DNA of 64,000 nucleotides from Planctomycetales bacterium (GTDB lineage: Bacteria > Planctomycetota > Planctomycetia > Isosphaerales > Isosphaeraceae), in NCBI GenBank assembly GCA_027449865.1, contig DAIDKV010000108.1:19714-83713 (forward strand), in the 5' to 3' direction. Each line of letters opens with the position of its first letter. The first letter of the stretch is position 1. The position numbers and the translations under genes are program-made. Of the stretch, positions 49,977-59,362 are shown piece by piece. A model generated the notes under the pieces. It was not told where the DNA came from and did not search any database. It was given only the letters and a program-made list of their open reading frames with translations.

Positions 49977-52742
49977 ATGACGACCCCACGCCCTTTTCTG
50001 CGATGGCTGGCCTCGATCGCAATCGCGATGCTCGCCGTGGACCACGCCCTGGCTTCTCCCGAGAAAGTGACCTCGGTCGAGGGGATCACCGAGTATCGAC
50101 TTGATAATGGCCTTCGCGTTCTGCTCTTCCCGGACCCGACCCGGCCCAAGGTGACCGTCAATCTCACTGTTCTGGTCGGCTCCCGGCACGAAGGGTACGG
50201 TGAGACCGGCATGGCCCACCTCCTCGAGCACATGCTCTTCAAGGGAACGCCCACCCACCCCGACATCCCGGGGGCCATGAAACAGCGGGGCGCCCAGTTC
50301 AACGGCTCGACCTGGCTCGACCGTACCAACTATTACGAGACCCTTCCCTCCAGCGACGAGAACCTCGAATTCGCCATCCGGCTCGAAGCCGACCGGATGA
50401 TCCAGAGCCCGATCAAGGCTGAGGATCTCGCGACGGAATTCTCCGTCGTTCGCAACGAGTTCGAGTCAGGAGAAAACTCGCCGGAGGGCATTCTGGACCA
50501 GCGAATGAAGGCGGTCGCCTTCGAGTGGCACAATTACGGAAAGTCGACGATCGGCAATCGTACTGACATCGAGCGTGTCCCCGTCGACAATCTTCGAGCG
50601 TTCTACCGGACTTACTACCAGCCGGATAACGCCGTCCTGGTGATTGCCGGACGGTTCGACGAGAAGAAGGCTCTCGGTCTGATCGAGAAATACTTCGGCG
50701 CCATTCCCAGGCCCGACCGGAAACTCCGATCGACCTACACCGAGGAGCCAGCGCAGGACGGCGAGCGGTTCGTCACGCTCCGGCGGGTCGGGAGCGTCGG
50801 CCTGGTGGGAGTGGTCTATCACATCCCGGCCGGCCCCCATCCCGAGTTCCCCTCGCTCGAAATCCTTTCCGAAATCCTTTCTTCCGAGCCATCGGGCCGC
50901 CTCTACCGGGCTCTAGTGGAAACCCGGCTCGCCACCAGTGTCTCGGCCGGGGCTCAGCCGCTCCACGACCCAGGGACGCTCGACATCATGGCCGAGGTCG
51001 ACACAAAGCAGCAAGCCGGCCTGGAGAAGGTACGCGACGCCATCTTCTCCGTGCTCCAGAAACTCGTCCAGCAGGGCGTTACTCAGGAGGAGGTCGATCG
51101 CGCCCGCCAGTCGATCCTCAAGAATCGCGAACTGGCCCTGCATGAGCCGAACCGAATCGCGATCGAGCTGAGCGAGTGGGCCGCCCAGGGAGATTGGCGA
51201 TTGTTCTTCCTCCACCGCGACCGGCTGGAGAAGGTCACGCCGAAGGACGTCCGAGACGCCGCCACGAAGTATCTGACGGCCAGCAATCGGACGGTTGGCT
51301 ACTTTCTGCCAGCCGCTCATCCCGAGCGGACCCCAGTCCCGACGACACCCGACCTGGCCGCTGAGTTGAAGGATTACAAGGGCCGCGCCGTCGAATCCTC
51401 CGGCGAGGCCTTTGACGTCGGGGCCGAGGCCATCGAGGCCCGCGTGCAGAGCCCCAATCCGATCAACGGAGTCAAGCTGGCCCTCCTCCCCAAAAAGAAT
51501 CGCGGAACGGCCGTGCTGGTATCGCTCACGCTTCACTATGGCAACGCCGAAAACCTGAAGGGATTCAATGAAACCGCCAGTCTCCTGCCGGAACTCATGA
51601 CCCGCGGCACAAAGTCGATGTCCCGGCAGCAAATCGAGGACGCCCTCGACAAGAACTTCGCCCGTCTGGGCGGAGGCGCCCGGAGGATGACGCGAGTGGT
51701 GGGCTCCAGCGGGCCCGGCTCTCTGAGTTTTTCGCTGGAAACCAAACGCGCCAACCTTCCCACCGTCCTGGAAATCCTCCGGCAGATTCTCCGGGAGCCG
51801 TCGTTCCCGGCCAATGAATTCGAGGTCCTGAGACGTGAGGCCATCGCCGCGACCGAGCAGGGACTGACCGACCCGATGCGACTCGCTTTCAATCGGTTCC
51901 AGCGGTCGATCAACCCCTATCCGAAAGACGACGTCCGCTACGTTCCCACACTCGACGAGCGACTCGACCGCCTTCGCGGACTAGGTCTCGAGAAGGTCCG
52001 CGAACTGTACCGAGACTACATCGGCGCAGGGCACGGTGAACTGGTGGTGATCGGCGACTTCGAGCCCTCCGAGGTTCTACCCATCTTTCGAAAAACTCTC
52101 GAGGATTGGAAGGCGGAGAAGCCCTACGCTCGAATCGAGCATCCTGTTCCCAATGGTATCCGTCCCGGTCGTGAGACGATCAAGACCCCGGACAAGGCCA
52201 ATGCGATCTTCGTCGCTGGCCAGGAGATGGCCATCAAGGAGACCGATCCGGACTACCCGGCGCTCCTGGCGGGGAACTTCATCCTGGGCGGAGGCGCCCT
52301 CTCCTCTCGGATCGCCGACCGTCTTCGCCAGAAGGGAGGGCTCTCCTACGGCGCTGCCTCGATGTTCGCCGCTGATCCGCTCGATGCTCACGGCGCTCTC
52401 ATGATTTACGCGATCTACAACCCGACCAATGTGGCCAAGGTCGTCAAGGGCGTTGACGAGGAGGTTGACCGGCTCCTGCGCGACGGCATCACCGCCACCG
52501 AAATGGAGGCCGCGCGATCGGGCTTGCTCCAGCAGCAGCAGGTCCAGCGCACCAATGACCGCAACCTTGCCTCGATTCTCGCGGAAAACCTCTTCCTTGG
52601 CCGAACCATGCAATTCGAGGCCGAAATCGAGAGGAAGCTCCGCGACCTCACTCCCGAGGCCGTCAACGCAGCGCTCCGCAAGTATCTCGATCCAAAGCGG
52701 ATGGTCGTCGTTACCGCGGGTGATTTCCGGGAATCATCCTGA
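49977..52742 (+). CDS. M16-family zinc metallopeptidase, fused two-half form
   Basis: A 921-residue secreted peptidase of the pitrilysin/processing-peptidase type. A signal peptide (FLRWLASIAIAMLAVDHALA) is followed by the active half with the inverted zinc motif H81-x2-E84-H85 in MAHLLEHMLFKG; the distal Glu is expected ~75 residues later in VVRNEFESGENSPEG. The second half (~490-920) repeats the fold without the motif, as in fused M16 proteins that form one clamshell. Both halves contain the arginine/tyrosine region near their ends (GGLSYGAASMF). aaagg lies 10 bases before the start. Probable role: degradation of peptides in the periplasm. Confidence 0.93.
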   Translation: MTTPRPFLRWLASIAIAMLAVDHALASPEKVTSVEGITEYRLDNGLRVLLFPDPTRPKVTVNLTVLVGSRHEGYGETGMAHLLEHMLFKGTPTHPDIPGAMKQRGAQFNGSTWLDRTNYYETLPSSDENLEFAIRLEADRMIQSPIKAEDLATEFSVVRNEFESGENSPEGILDQRMKAVAFEWHNYGKSTIGNRTDIERVPVDNLRAFYRTYYQPDNAVLVIAGRFDEKKALGLIEKYFGAIPRPDRKLRSTYTEEPAQDGERFVTLRRVGSVGLVGVVYHIPAGPHPEFPSLEILSEILSSEPSGRLYRALVETRLATSVSAGAQPLHDPGTLDIMAEVDTKQQAGLEKVRDAIFSVLQKLVQQGVTQEEVDRARQSILKNRELALHEPNRIAIELSEWAAQGDWRLFFLHRDRLEKVTPKDVRDAATKYLTASNRTVGYFLPAAHPERTPVPTTPDLAAELKDYKGRAVESSGEAFDVGAEAIEARVQSPNPINGVKLALLPKKNRGTAVLVSLTLHYGNAENLKGFNETASLLPELMTRGTKSMSRQQIEDALDKNFARLGGGARRMTRVVGSSGPGSLSFSLETKRANLPTVLEILRQILREPSFPANEFEVLRREAIAATEQGLTDPMRLAFNRFQRSINPYPKDDVRYVPTLDERLDRLRGLGLEKVRELYRDYIGAGHGELVVIGDFEPSEVLPIFRKTLEDWKAEKPYARIEHPVPNGIRPGRETIKTPDKANAIFVAGQEMAIKETDPDYPALLAGNFILGGGALSSRIADRLRQKGGLSYGAASMFAADPLDAHGALMIYAIYNPTNVAKVVKGVDEEVDRLLRDGITATEMEAARSGLLQQQQVQRTNDRNLASILAENLFLGRTMQFEAEIERKLRDLTPEAVNAALRKYLDPKRMVVVTAGDFRESS

Positions 52743-52898
52743 CTCATCCTCGTGTTCTCGGTCCATGAGTCAATGGCGAGGCGAGGGCCTTGAGCTCTCC
52801 CATGGACTTCGCCTCGGCCCGCTCGCTCGAACCCCGGTCCGGACTTCGCGGCAACCGACCAGGGACCCAGTCGACCATTCAGGGAAAGAAATCAGAAA

Positions 52899-53456
52899 AT
52901 GTCGTCGCTCCAGGGCCAACTCTTGATCGCGACACAGGATCTGCTCGACCCCAACTTCGCCCGGACGGTCGTGCTGATCGCCGTCCACGGTGAAGAAGGG
53001 GCGCTGGGGCTCATAGTGAACCGAGAGATGGGCATGTCGCTGAAACAGGTCTGGGAGCAGGTCAGCCGCACGCCCTGCGTTCGCGAGGGGAAAGTTCGGC
53101 AGGGCGGACCTGTGACCGGAACGCTCATGGCGCTTCACGATCGTCGCACCCTGGCAAACCTGGTGGTTGCGGATGACATCTTCGTCGCGACCGAGATGGC
53201 CGCGATGGAATCGCTCGTCGCCGATACCGAAGGTCACGCGATCTTCTACGCGGGCCATTCCGGCTGGGGGCCTGGCCAGCTCGAGAACGAGCTGGAGGAA
53301 GGAAGCTGGCTGATCCTGCCCGCCACGCCTGAGTTCGTCTTCGGCCCTCTTGACACCCTGGCATCCTGGAAAAAAGCCACGCGGGAATTTGGTCGCCGGC
53401 AGATCCGTTCCATCCTGCCGATTCGCGATGTCCCTGAAGACCCTCGTCTCAACTGA
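52899..53456 (+). CDS. YqgE/AlgH-family protein
   Basis: A 185-residue member of the UPF0301 family. It starts with LQGQLLIATQDLLDPNFART followed by VVLIAVHGEEGALGLIVN, and has the conserved KVRQGGPV turn and the signature GHSGWGPGQLENELEEGSWL. Members are cytoplasmic, often linked to alginate or redox-related regulation, with no firm enzymatic role. The gene is alone on this strand (156 bases after the M16 gene, convergent to the next). Family identity is secure, function is not. Confidence 0.93.
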   Translation: MSSLQGQLLIATQDLLDPNFARTVVLIAVHGEEGALGLIVNREMGMSLKQVWEQVSRTPCVREGKVRQGGPVTGTLMALHDRRTLANLVVADDIFVATEMAAMESLVADTEGHAIFYAGHSGWGPGQLENELEEGSWLILPATPEFVFGPLDTLASWKKATREFGRRQIRSILPIRDVPEDPRLN

Positions 53457-53499
53457 GAACCCGTCAAGGAATGGTTTCTTCTGGGCCATGCGATCCGAT

Positions 53500-54390
53500 T
53501 CACTCTGGATCGGTGTCTTCCTCGACATCCTCGACCGGAGGGAGATCGGCGGCGAGGGCCTCATAGGCAATCGCCGAGACCAGGCGGGTGAATGGAAGAG
53601 TGACCAGCAGCCCGAGGCCCAAGGGCAGAAATCCGGCCAGGTTGATGGCGAACTGCGCCATTTGCAGGACAAAGAGCGACCTCGCGCGGCCGCTTGTTAG
53701 CCGAAACGAGGCCGCGAGCGACTCGACCACGCCTGAATTCCTGTCGAGGATCAGGAAGGTCGACGACCGGAATCTTGACCGGACAGCGAGCAGTACCGCG
53801 GTTCCGACGAAGAATGCCGGTGTCATGGCCGAGAGAAACACCGGAGCGATTCGATCGATCTCGGCAAAGTCACCCTCGTTGCGGGCCATCGTGATTTTGT
53901 GGGCCATCTCGGCGAGCGTCGGCTGGTCGACGGCGCGGAGAATTCCCTCGGTCGCCCCGTAAATCGCCAGCCAGGGGACAACCGTGACGAAGAGCAAACT
54001 CGAAAGGACAAGCACCGTCGTTAGCACATAAGGATGACCTCGAAAGAGGTCATCTGGCTCGAATGGCTCTTGCCGCGCAATCCTCAGGAAAAGAATGCCC
54101 TGTCCCAGCCAGAGCCAGACGGGAATCAGAAACATCCCGACGAACCTGACAAACTCCAGGACCGGCGTGAAGGAAGGATCATCGACGGCGGCGTTCATGG
54201 CCGCCAGGACGATCACCGCGAGATTCATGATCAGCCAGTAGGCCGCGAAGGCGCCCCAGTAGACCAGCAGGCAGCGCGGCCAGGCTGAGGCAAACCGGCT
54301 CCACGCCTCCCTCAGCAATGCGCCCGGCTCGATGGGAGGGGTGGGTCGTCGATCGACGACGGAAGACTCGGAGACCGGCGTCCCACTCAT
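53500..54390 (-). CDS. Polytopic membrane protein of unknown function
   Basis: 296 residues with about five or six hydrophobic segments (for example [21 protein letters not shown] and [20 protein letters not shown]) and an acidic C-terminus. A recurring motif [20 protein letters not shown] followed by a hydrophobic helix is seen in several bacterial membrane proteins with repeated domains. No enzymatic residues are evident. Its start codon overlaps the trpE stop by ATGA, so its translation is coupled to tryptophan synthesis; whether it serves that pathway, for example in transport, is unknown. Confidence 0.78.
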   Translation of the reverse strand: MSGTPVSESSVVDRRPTPPIEPGALLREAWSRFASAWPRCLLVYWGAFAAYWLIMNLAVIVLAAMNAAVDDPSFTPVLEFVRFVGMFLIPVWLWLGQGILFLRIARQEPFEPDDLFRGHPYVLTTVLVLSSLLFVTVVPWLAIYGATEGILRAVDQPTLAEMAHKITMARNEGDFAEIDRIAPVFLSAMTPAFFVGTAVLLAVRSRFRSSTFLILDRNSGVVESLAASFRLTSGRARSLFVLQMAQFAINLAGFLPLGLGLLVTLPFTRLVSAIAYEALAADLPPVEDVEEDTDPE

Positions 54391-55919
54391 CCCTCGCCCC
54401 TCGACGCCCCGTCTTCGCTGAGTTGCGCCTCGGCGATCTCGATCGCCTTCAGCAGCCCGCGTGCCTTGTTCACTGTCTCCTCGTACTCCGAAGAGGGGAG
54501 GCTATCGTACACGACCCCGCCTCCGGCCTGGACATAGGCGGTTTTACCCTGGACCACGATTGTTCTGAGTGCAATGCAGGTATCCATGTTGCCCGTGAAA
54601 TCGATGTAGCCGACGGCACCCGCATAGGGACCGCGTTTGTTCGGCTCGACCTCGTCGATGATCTGCATCGCCCGAACCTTCGGCGCCCCGGAGACTGTCC
54701 CCGCTGGTAGTCCGGCCCGGAGCGCATCGAACGCCGTGCAATCGTCGCGGAGCTTCCCCGAGACATTCGACGTAATATGCATGACGTGCGAGTACCGCTC
54801 GACCTTCATTACCTCGGAGAGCCGGACCGTCCCGTACTCGGCCACCCGTCCGACGTCGTTCCGACCCAGATCCACCAGCATGATGTGCTCGGCCCGTTCC
54901 TTGGGGTCGGCCAGCAACTCTTCGGCCAGGGCGCGATCTTCGTCCTCGCCCCGGCCGCGAGGTCGGGTGCCGGCCAGCGGGCGAATGGTCACGATCCCCT
55001 CCTCGACTCGGACCAGGATCTCCGGCGAGCTCCCAATCAGCGCGAAGTCGCCAAACGGAAGATAAAACAGAAAAGGGCTCGGATTCACCACCCGGAGAAC
55101 CCGGTAGATATCAAAAGGATCGGCATGGGTCTCGACCTGGAACCGCTGGCTCGGCACGACCTGGAAGATATCGCCAGCTTTTATGTACTCCTGGCAGTGA
55201 CGCACGATGGCCTCGTACCGCTCGCGAGTCAGGTTCGACCGATATTCGAGCGTGACCGGGGTATCCGTGGCGATATCGCGGACAGCCAGTTCGGCGTCGG
55301 GGGTCGCAAGTTGGTCGACCAGTTCATCAACCCGCCGACAGGCATCCTCGTAGGCGGCTTTCGGGTCGGCACCTGGGCCGACGTGCGCCTGTGCGACCAC
55401 CAGGATCGTCTTCCGGATATGGTCGAAGAGAACCATTTGGTCATAGAAGGCGAACGATAGGTCGGGCAGGTTCCGGTCGTCCGGCGGGGCGTTGGGCAGT
55501 TTCTCGGTATATCGGACGGCGTCGTAAGCAGCGAAGCCCACCGCACCCCCGGCGAACCTGGGAAGACCCGGCATTGGCGCAGCCCGATATCGACCCATCC
55601 GAGTCTCAAGCTCAGCAAAGGGATCGACGCACGTGAACCGGAGGGCCTCGGCCTCGCGGCCGGTCTCGACGATCGAGACCTCCTCGCCCCGGGCTTCAAA
55701 CCGAAGGAACGGTTGGGTACCGAGAAAGCTGAACCGGCCGACCTTCTCGCCGCCGATCACGCTTTCAAAGAGAAACGAAGGCGAGGTCCGGGCAATTCGG
55801 CGAAAGGCGGAGACCGGCGTCAAGCCATCGCCGGTGAGCTGTCGATAAACGGGGACGCACGAGACCGAGGGGCTGAGGTGGCGGGCAAAATCCTCGAACG
55901 AAGGGCGATAGCGGCTCAT
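54387..55919 (-). CDS. trpE: Anthranilate synthase component I
   Basis: Makes anthranilate from chorismate and ammonia (from the TrpG subunit), the first step of tryptophan synthesis. The chorismate-binding core has [36 protein letters not shown], the catalytic-site block [20 protein letters not shown] and the closing AGGGVVYDS. The N-terminal half includes a [18 protein letters not shown] segment near the tryptophan-feedback site (a serine-rich motif is not obvious). Length 510. The start at 55919 has no strong ribosome site. No trpG lies in the window. It forms a two-gene unit with a membrane protein. Confidence 0.93.
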   Translation of the reverse strand: MSRYRPSFEDFARHLSPSVSCVPVYRQLTGDGLTPVSAFRRIARTSPSFLFESVIGGEKVGRFSFLGTQPFLRFEARGEEVSIVETGREAEALRFTCVDPFAELETRMGRYRAAPMPGLPRFAGGAVGFAAYDAVRYTEKLPNAPPDDRNLPDLSFAFYDQMVLFDHIRKTILVVAQAHVGPGADPKAAYEDACRRVDELVDQLATPDAELAVRDIATDTPVTLEYRSNLTRERYEAIVRHCQEYIKAGDIFQVVPSQRFQVETHADPFDIYRVLRVVNPSPFLFYLPFGDFALIGSSPEILVRVEEGIVTIRPLAGTRPRGRGEDEDRALAEELLADPKERAEHIMLVDLGRNDVGRVAEYGTVRLSEVMKVERYSHVMHITSNVSGKLRDDCTAFDALRAGLPAGTVSGAPKVRAMQIIDEVEPNKRGPYAGAVGYIDFTGNMDTCIALRTIVVQGKTAYVQAGGGVVYDSLPSSEYEETVNKARGLLKAIEIAEAQLSEDGASRGEG

Positions 55920-56272
55920 CGGAAAGGAATCTCGCGCGGTCCTTGGCTGGCGTCGAAGTTGCCTGCACAATAACCGCCCCCCGCCGGAACGACAAGGGCC
56001 GCCGCGGCGGAAACCGCGCCGTTCCTTGCCTTTTCGACAGAGACCCCCACGCACCGGATACGTGGAGCAGGGCCGCTCCTTGGTTGCTTGACACCCCCGC
56101 CCCGAGAATTAGAATACGATGTAGCTTTCGCTCCAGCGCGATCGGACGGCGATATCCCCGGGCGGCCGGCTCGTCGTCCCCTGACCTTCCGATGAAACTC
56201 GGTCGGGAGGTATGGCGGACGTCCAGCGTCTCGTGCCGCCTCGTGCGTGGATCGGGCCGGCGGAGTCGCTCC
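55920..56272. other. Divergent control region between trpE and mcsA
   Basis: 353 bases without a gene. It contains the strong promoter for the plus-strand mcsA-mcsB genes (annotated separately), a palindrome-rich GC stretch (ccgccgcggcgg near 56010-56025) and a leader of about 150 bases before mcsA. No CIRCE-like or CtsR-like operator was recognised. No clear minus-strand promoter for trpE was identified. Confidence 0.5.
56088..56115 (+). promoter_or_regulatory. Strong putative promoter of the mcsA-mcsA-mcsB genes
   Basis: TTGACA (56088-56093) is a perfect -35 match, and TAGAAT (56110-56115) matches five of six -10 bases; the spacing is 16. It faces the mcsA gene at 56273 and would give a leader of about 150 bases. 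Confidence 0.65.
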
Positions 56273-56782
56273 ATGCAATGCCAGAAATGCGCCAAGCCCG
56301 CCACCTTCCATATCACCGACATCATCGAGAAGGGGAAACACCGCGAGTACCACTTCTGCGATGAACACGCCCGGCAGCACCTGGCCCCGCCTGAAGAGGC
56401 GATTGAAGCACCCAGCATGAGTGAGATCGCCAAAAAACTGGTCAGCCAGCCAGCCTCGTTGCGGGAACCTTCGCCAGCGGACAAGCAGGTCTGTCCGGTT
56501 TGTCAAATCACCTTCCTGGAGTTTCGCAACTCGGGACGACTTGGCTGCCCGTATGATTATGAGGTCTTTCGAGAGGAACTGATGCCGCTTTTGGAGAACA
56601 TCCACGGTGAGACGCGGCACTCGGGGAAGGTCCCAAGGCGGGCACCCCGAAACACGCAACAGCAGACGACACTCATCCAGCTCCGCAACGAACTGAAGCG
56701 CGCCGTGGCCGCCGAGGATTACGAGGCGGCGGCGAGGCTGAGGGACCAGATCAAGACCATCGAGAAAGAGCAGGGACGATGA
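56273..56782 (+). CDS. mcsA: McsA-like zinc-finger and UvrB/UvrC-motif protein, first copy
   Basis: 169 residues. A zinc-ribbon N-terminus (CQKCAKPATFHITDI and FCDEHARQ) is followed by a linker and a second cysteine pair (CPVCQITFLEF, then GRLGCPYDYEVF). A C-terminal UvrB/UvrC-type helix pair follows (LRNELKRAVAAEDYEAAARL). McsA activates the McsB arginine kinase in stress proteolysis. The start has cggag 7 bases upstream. It precedes a second McsA-like gene and mcsB in one likely transcript. Confidence 0.88.
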   Translation: MQCQKCAKPATFHITDIIEKGKHREYHFCDEHARQHLAPPEEAIEAPSMSEIAKKLVSQPASLREPSPADKQVCPVCQITFLEFRNSGRLGCPYDYEVFREELMPLLENIHGETRHSGKVPRRAPRNTQQQTTLIQLRNELKRAVAAEDYEAAARLRDQIKTIEKEQGR

Positions 56783-56858
56783 CGACCGCGTCGCATCCCG
56801 GTCGAACGAGGCGATTCAGGCTCCCTGGCTGGTCGCCGCTATTTGGGTGGTCGGGCCC

Positions 56859-57344
56859 ATGAGGTGTCAGCGCTGCCACAAGGAGGCCTCCATTCACCTG
56901 ACTGAGCGGGTCAAGGGACAGCGGCGCGAGCTACATCTCTGCCCTGGTTGTGCGCAGAAAGCCGGATTGGCGCTGCCGGACTCCCCGCCTGACCTGGCTC
57001 TTGATGCCGTCGTGCAGTCCCTGATCGTGGCCCATGTCGGCGAACTCGTCGGCGAGCTTGCTGAGCGGACTTGCCCGGACTGTGGTCTGAAATTCATGGA
57101 ATTTCGGGCCGGCGGCCGGCTGGGTTGTCCTCGCGACTACCGGGTCTTCGCCGCCGGGCTGCTCCCCTTGATTCAGCGTTTTCACGGGGCGACTCGCCAC
57201 GTCGGCAAGGCGGCCCGGCCAGCCGACCGGGCCGAGGAGCGGCTCCGGCTCCGCACACAGCTCCGCGAGGCGATCGCTCGCGAAGACTACGAAGAGGCCG
57301 CGCGGCTGCGTGACCAGCTCCGCCCCGAGGAAATCCAGGCATGA
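56859..57344 (+). CDS. mcsA: McsA-like zinc-finger and UvrB/UvrC-motif protein, second copy
   Basis: 161 residues with the same layout as its upstream neighbour. The zinc clusters are MRCQRCHKEASIHLTE with LHLCPGCAQ, and CPDCGLKFMEFRAGGRLGCP. A UvrB/UvrC motif (REAIAREDYEEAARLRDQL) ends the protein. It diverges from the first copy in the N-terminal zinc cluster and the linker, so the duplication is not recent. Its stop overlaps the mcsB start by ATGA, which makes it the likely direct activator of McsB; the first copy may act on the kinase or elsewhere. Confidence 0.88.
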   Translation: MRCQRCHKEASIHLTERVKGQRRELHLCPGCAQKAGLALPDSPPDLALDAVVQSLIVAHVGELVGELAERTCPDCGLKFMEFRAGGRLGCPRDYRVFAAGLLPLIQRFHGATRHVGKAARPADRAEERLRLRTQLREAIAREDYEEAARLRDQLRPEEIQA

Positions 57345-58405
57345 CTCTCGACGACCTCACCAAATCATCCGGCGAGTGGCTGCGTGGCACTGGACCCGAG
57401 AGCGACATCGTAATGTGCTCACGCATCCGGCTCGCCCGCAATCTCGCGGACTTCCCCTTCACCAACCGCGCTAGCCGGAGCGAGAAGACCGAGATCGAAG
57501 CCAACTTCCGTGCTGCGCTCGCACACGCGCACCTGGAACTCTCGTACCTGGATGTCCACGGGCTGGGCTCGCTCGACCGCCAGTTCCTCGTCGAGCGACA
57601 GATCGTCTCTCGCGAGCTCGCCAACAGCGACGGACCTCGAGGAGTTGCCATCAGCTCGCAGGAAAACGTCGCCATCATGGTCAACGAGGAGGACCACCTC
57701 CGCGTTCAGTACATGCTCTCCGGCTTTCGCCTGCCGGAGGTCTGGGAGTCCATCAACCACCTGGACGACCAGCTCGAAGAGCAACTCGCTTACGCCTTCA
57801 GTTCGGAACTCGGCTACCTGACCGCTTGCCCAACCAACGTGGGCACCGGAATCCGAGTCGGCGTGATGCTCCATCTACCGGGACTGGTCCAGACCAAGCA
57901 GATCGATAAGGTCTTCCGCGCCCTCCAGAAAATCAACCTGGCCGTGCGCGGACTCTACGGTGAAGGAAGCCAGGCCTCCGGCGACTTCTACCAGATCTCC
58001 AACCAGCAGACCCTCGGCAAGTCGGAGCCTGAGCTCATCAAGATCCTCACTGACGTCGTCCCCCAGGTTCTCCAGTATGAGCGAAATGCTCGCCAGACTC
58101 TCCTGACCGAACGACGGCAGCACCTCCACGACCAGGTGAGCCGCGCCTACGGCGTCTTGAAGACAGCCCAGACGATCTCCAGCGAAGAAACTATGCTTCT
58201 GCTGTCAAGCGTGCGCATGGGTATCAATCTGGGCCTGATCGATGACCTCTCGATTGCCACTGTGAACGAGCTTTTCATCCAGACCCAGCCAGCGTTCTTG
58301 CAAAAACTCCGGGGTTCGGAACTGGGCTTCGAAGAGCGGAACGTCGAACGGGCCTCGTATCTCCGGCGACGTCTCTCCAACGGTCGACAGCCGCCTCCAC
58401 ACTGA
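57341..58405 (+). CDS. mcsB: Protein-arginine kinase McsB
   Basis: Phosphorylates arginine residues of proteins, a mark for ClpCP degradation in Firmicutes. It belongs to the guanido-kinase fold: VMCSRIRLARNLADFPF, then IMVNEEDHLRVQYMLSG and the catalytic-cysteine block GYLTACPTNVGTGIRVGVML. A C-terminal FQISNQQTL-like stretch (here YQISNQQTLGKSEPE) also fits. Length 354, as in B. subtilis (363). The start overlaps the stop of the second mcsA. Presence of the tagger here suggests an arginine-phosphate degradation pathway in this organism; the cognate Clp genes are not in the window. Confidence 0.95.
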   Translation: MTLDDLTKSSGEWLRGTGPESDIVMCSRIRLARNLADFPFTNRASRSEKTEIEANFRAALAHAHLELSYLDVHGLGSLDRQFLVERQIVSRELANSDGPRGVAISSQENVAIMVNEEDHLRVQYMLSGFRLPEVWESINHLDDQLEEQLAYAFSSELGYLTACPTNVGTGIRVGVMLHLPGLVQTKQIDKVFRALQKINLAVRGLYGEGSQASGDFYQISNQQTLGKSEPELIKILTDVVPQVLQYERNARQTLLTERRQHLHDQVSRAYGVLKTAQTISSEETMLLLSSVRMGINLGLIDDLSIATVNELFIQTQPAFLQKLRGSELGFEERNVERASYLRRRLSNGRQPPPH

Positions 58406-58488
58406 CCCGGGGCCCGGCGCAGGCCGATTGGCGACGCTCTGATCCTGGCGAACATCCGGCCCCAACACCGCCGCCCGGAGACCGAGAC

Positions 58489-59244
58489 GTGTCTCAGTTC
58501 AGCTTCGAGATCGACCCGCTGAAAGTCCTGGGCGTTCCCGCCGACGCCTCCCTGGAACAGATCCGAGAAGCCTATCGGGCCAAGGCCAAGGTTTACCATC
58601 CCGACAAGGGAGGCGAGGACTGGACCTTCCGAATTCTCAGTCAATCGTACGAACTCCTCTGCTCGGCACGGGTTGTCCGCGCCGCCCACTTCGAGAGCCG
58701 CCCCGATCGCACCGTCCCGACCGCTGCTCCAGGCGCGGCCCGTGTCCGCCCTGAGCCAGGTGCCGAGACCGTCCACGCCGGCCTCCACGACAAGGACATC
58801 GACCCAGCGCACCTCGTAGCCATCGAACACCTCTGCGTTCGCTACCAGTGGGACGACGCCGGCGTTCTCTGGCTGGGCCAGTCTGTCCCCGAGGAGCAGA
58901 GGTTCCTGAGTTGCAGCTTGAACCTGAGTTGGCCCGACGTTGCCGGTCACGCGTCAAACGCCGACATTCAGGGCTCGGAGGAAATCCTGACCGTTCTGAG
59001 CGAGATCCTGGATGCTACGATCATTGGCACCCGGGCGATCAACTCGCGAGCACAAATCGACGACGGACGTTTTGCCGGCTGGCTGAGCTATTCCAGTTTC
59101 GACCGGTCCTGGAAAGCCATGCAGGGACTGCACCAGGCCCTTCGTCGTCGGGGAATGGGTGTCCGTCAGTGGTCGCGCGATCTCTTCATCCCGCGAGCCT
59201 GGCAGTTTGACCGCGCCGAACCGCCCGGCGGCCCCCGAAAATGA
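58489..59244 (+). CDS. DnaJ-domain protein
   Basis: 251 residues. Residues ~8-62 form a J domain with the HPD tripeptide (AYRAKAKVYHPDKGGEDWT) and would stimulate an Hsp70 ATPase. The remaining ~190 residues are unlike DnaJ (no Gly/Phe region or zinc centre) and include beta-rich blocks (YQWDDAGVLWLGQSVPEEQR, RFLSCSLNLSWPDV). A GTG start with cggag about 9 bases upstream is assigned. It follows mcsB after 83 bases on the same strand, in a proteostasis cluster. The C-terminal domain was not recognised; it may choose the client. Confidence 0.82.
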   Translation: MSQFSFEIDPLKVLGVPADASLEQIREAYRAKAKVYHPDKGGEDWTFRILSQSYELLCSARVVRAAHFESRPDRTVPTAAPGAARVRPEPGAETVHAGLHDKDIDPAHLVAIEHLCVRYQWDDAGVLWLGQSVPEEQRFLSCSLNLSWPDVAGHASNADIQGSEEILTVLSEILDATIIGTRAINSRAQIDDGRFAGWLSYSSFDRSWKAMQGLHQALRRRGMGVRQWSRDLFIPRAWQFDRAEPPGGPRK

Positions 59245-59362
59245 ACCTGAAGTCGCTTTCGGACGTTTTTGAAGGACATGCTCCGGTCCGACAGTTTGAG
59301 GAACAACATGCCGCACGAGTCGTCGGATCGGGTCTGAGAACCGAGAGAGGATCCCCGCCACC

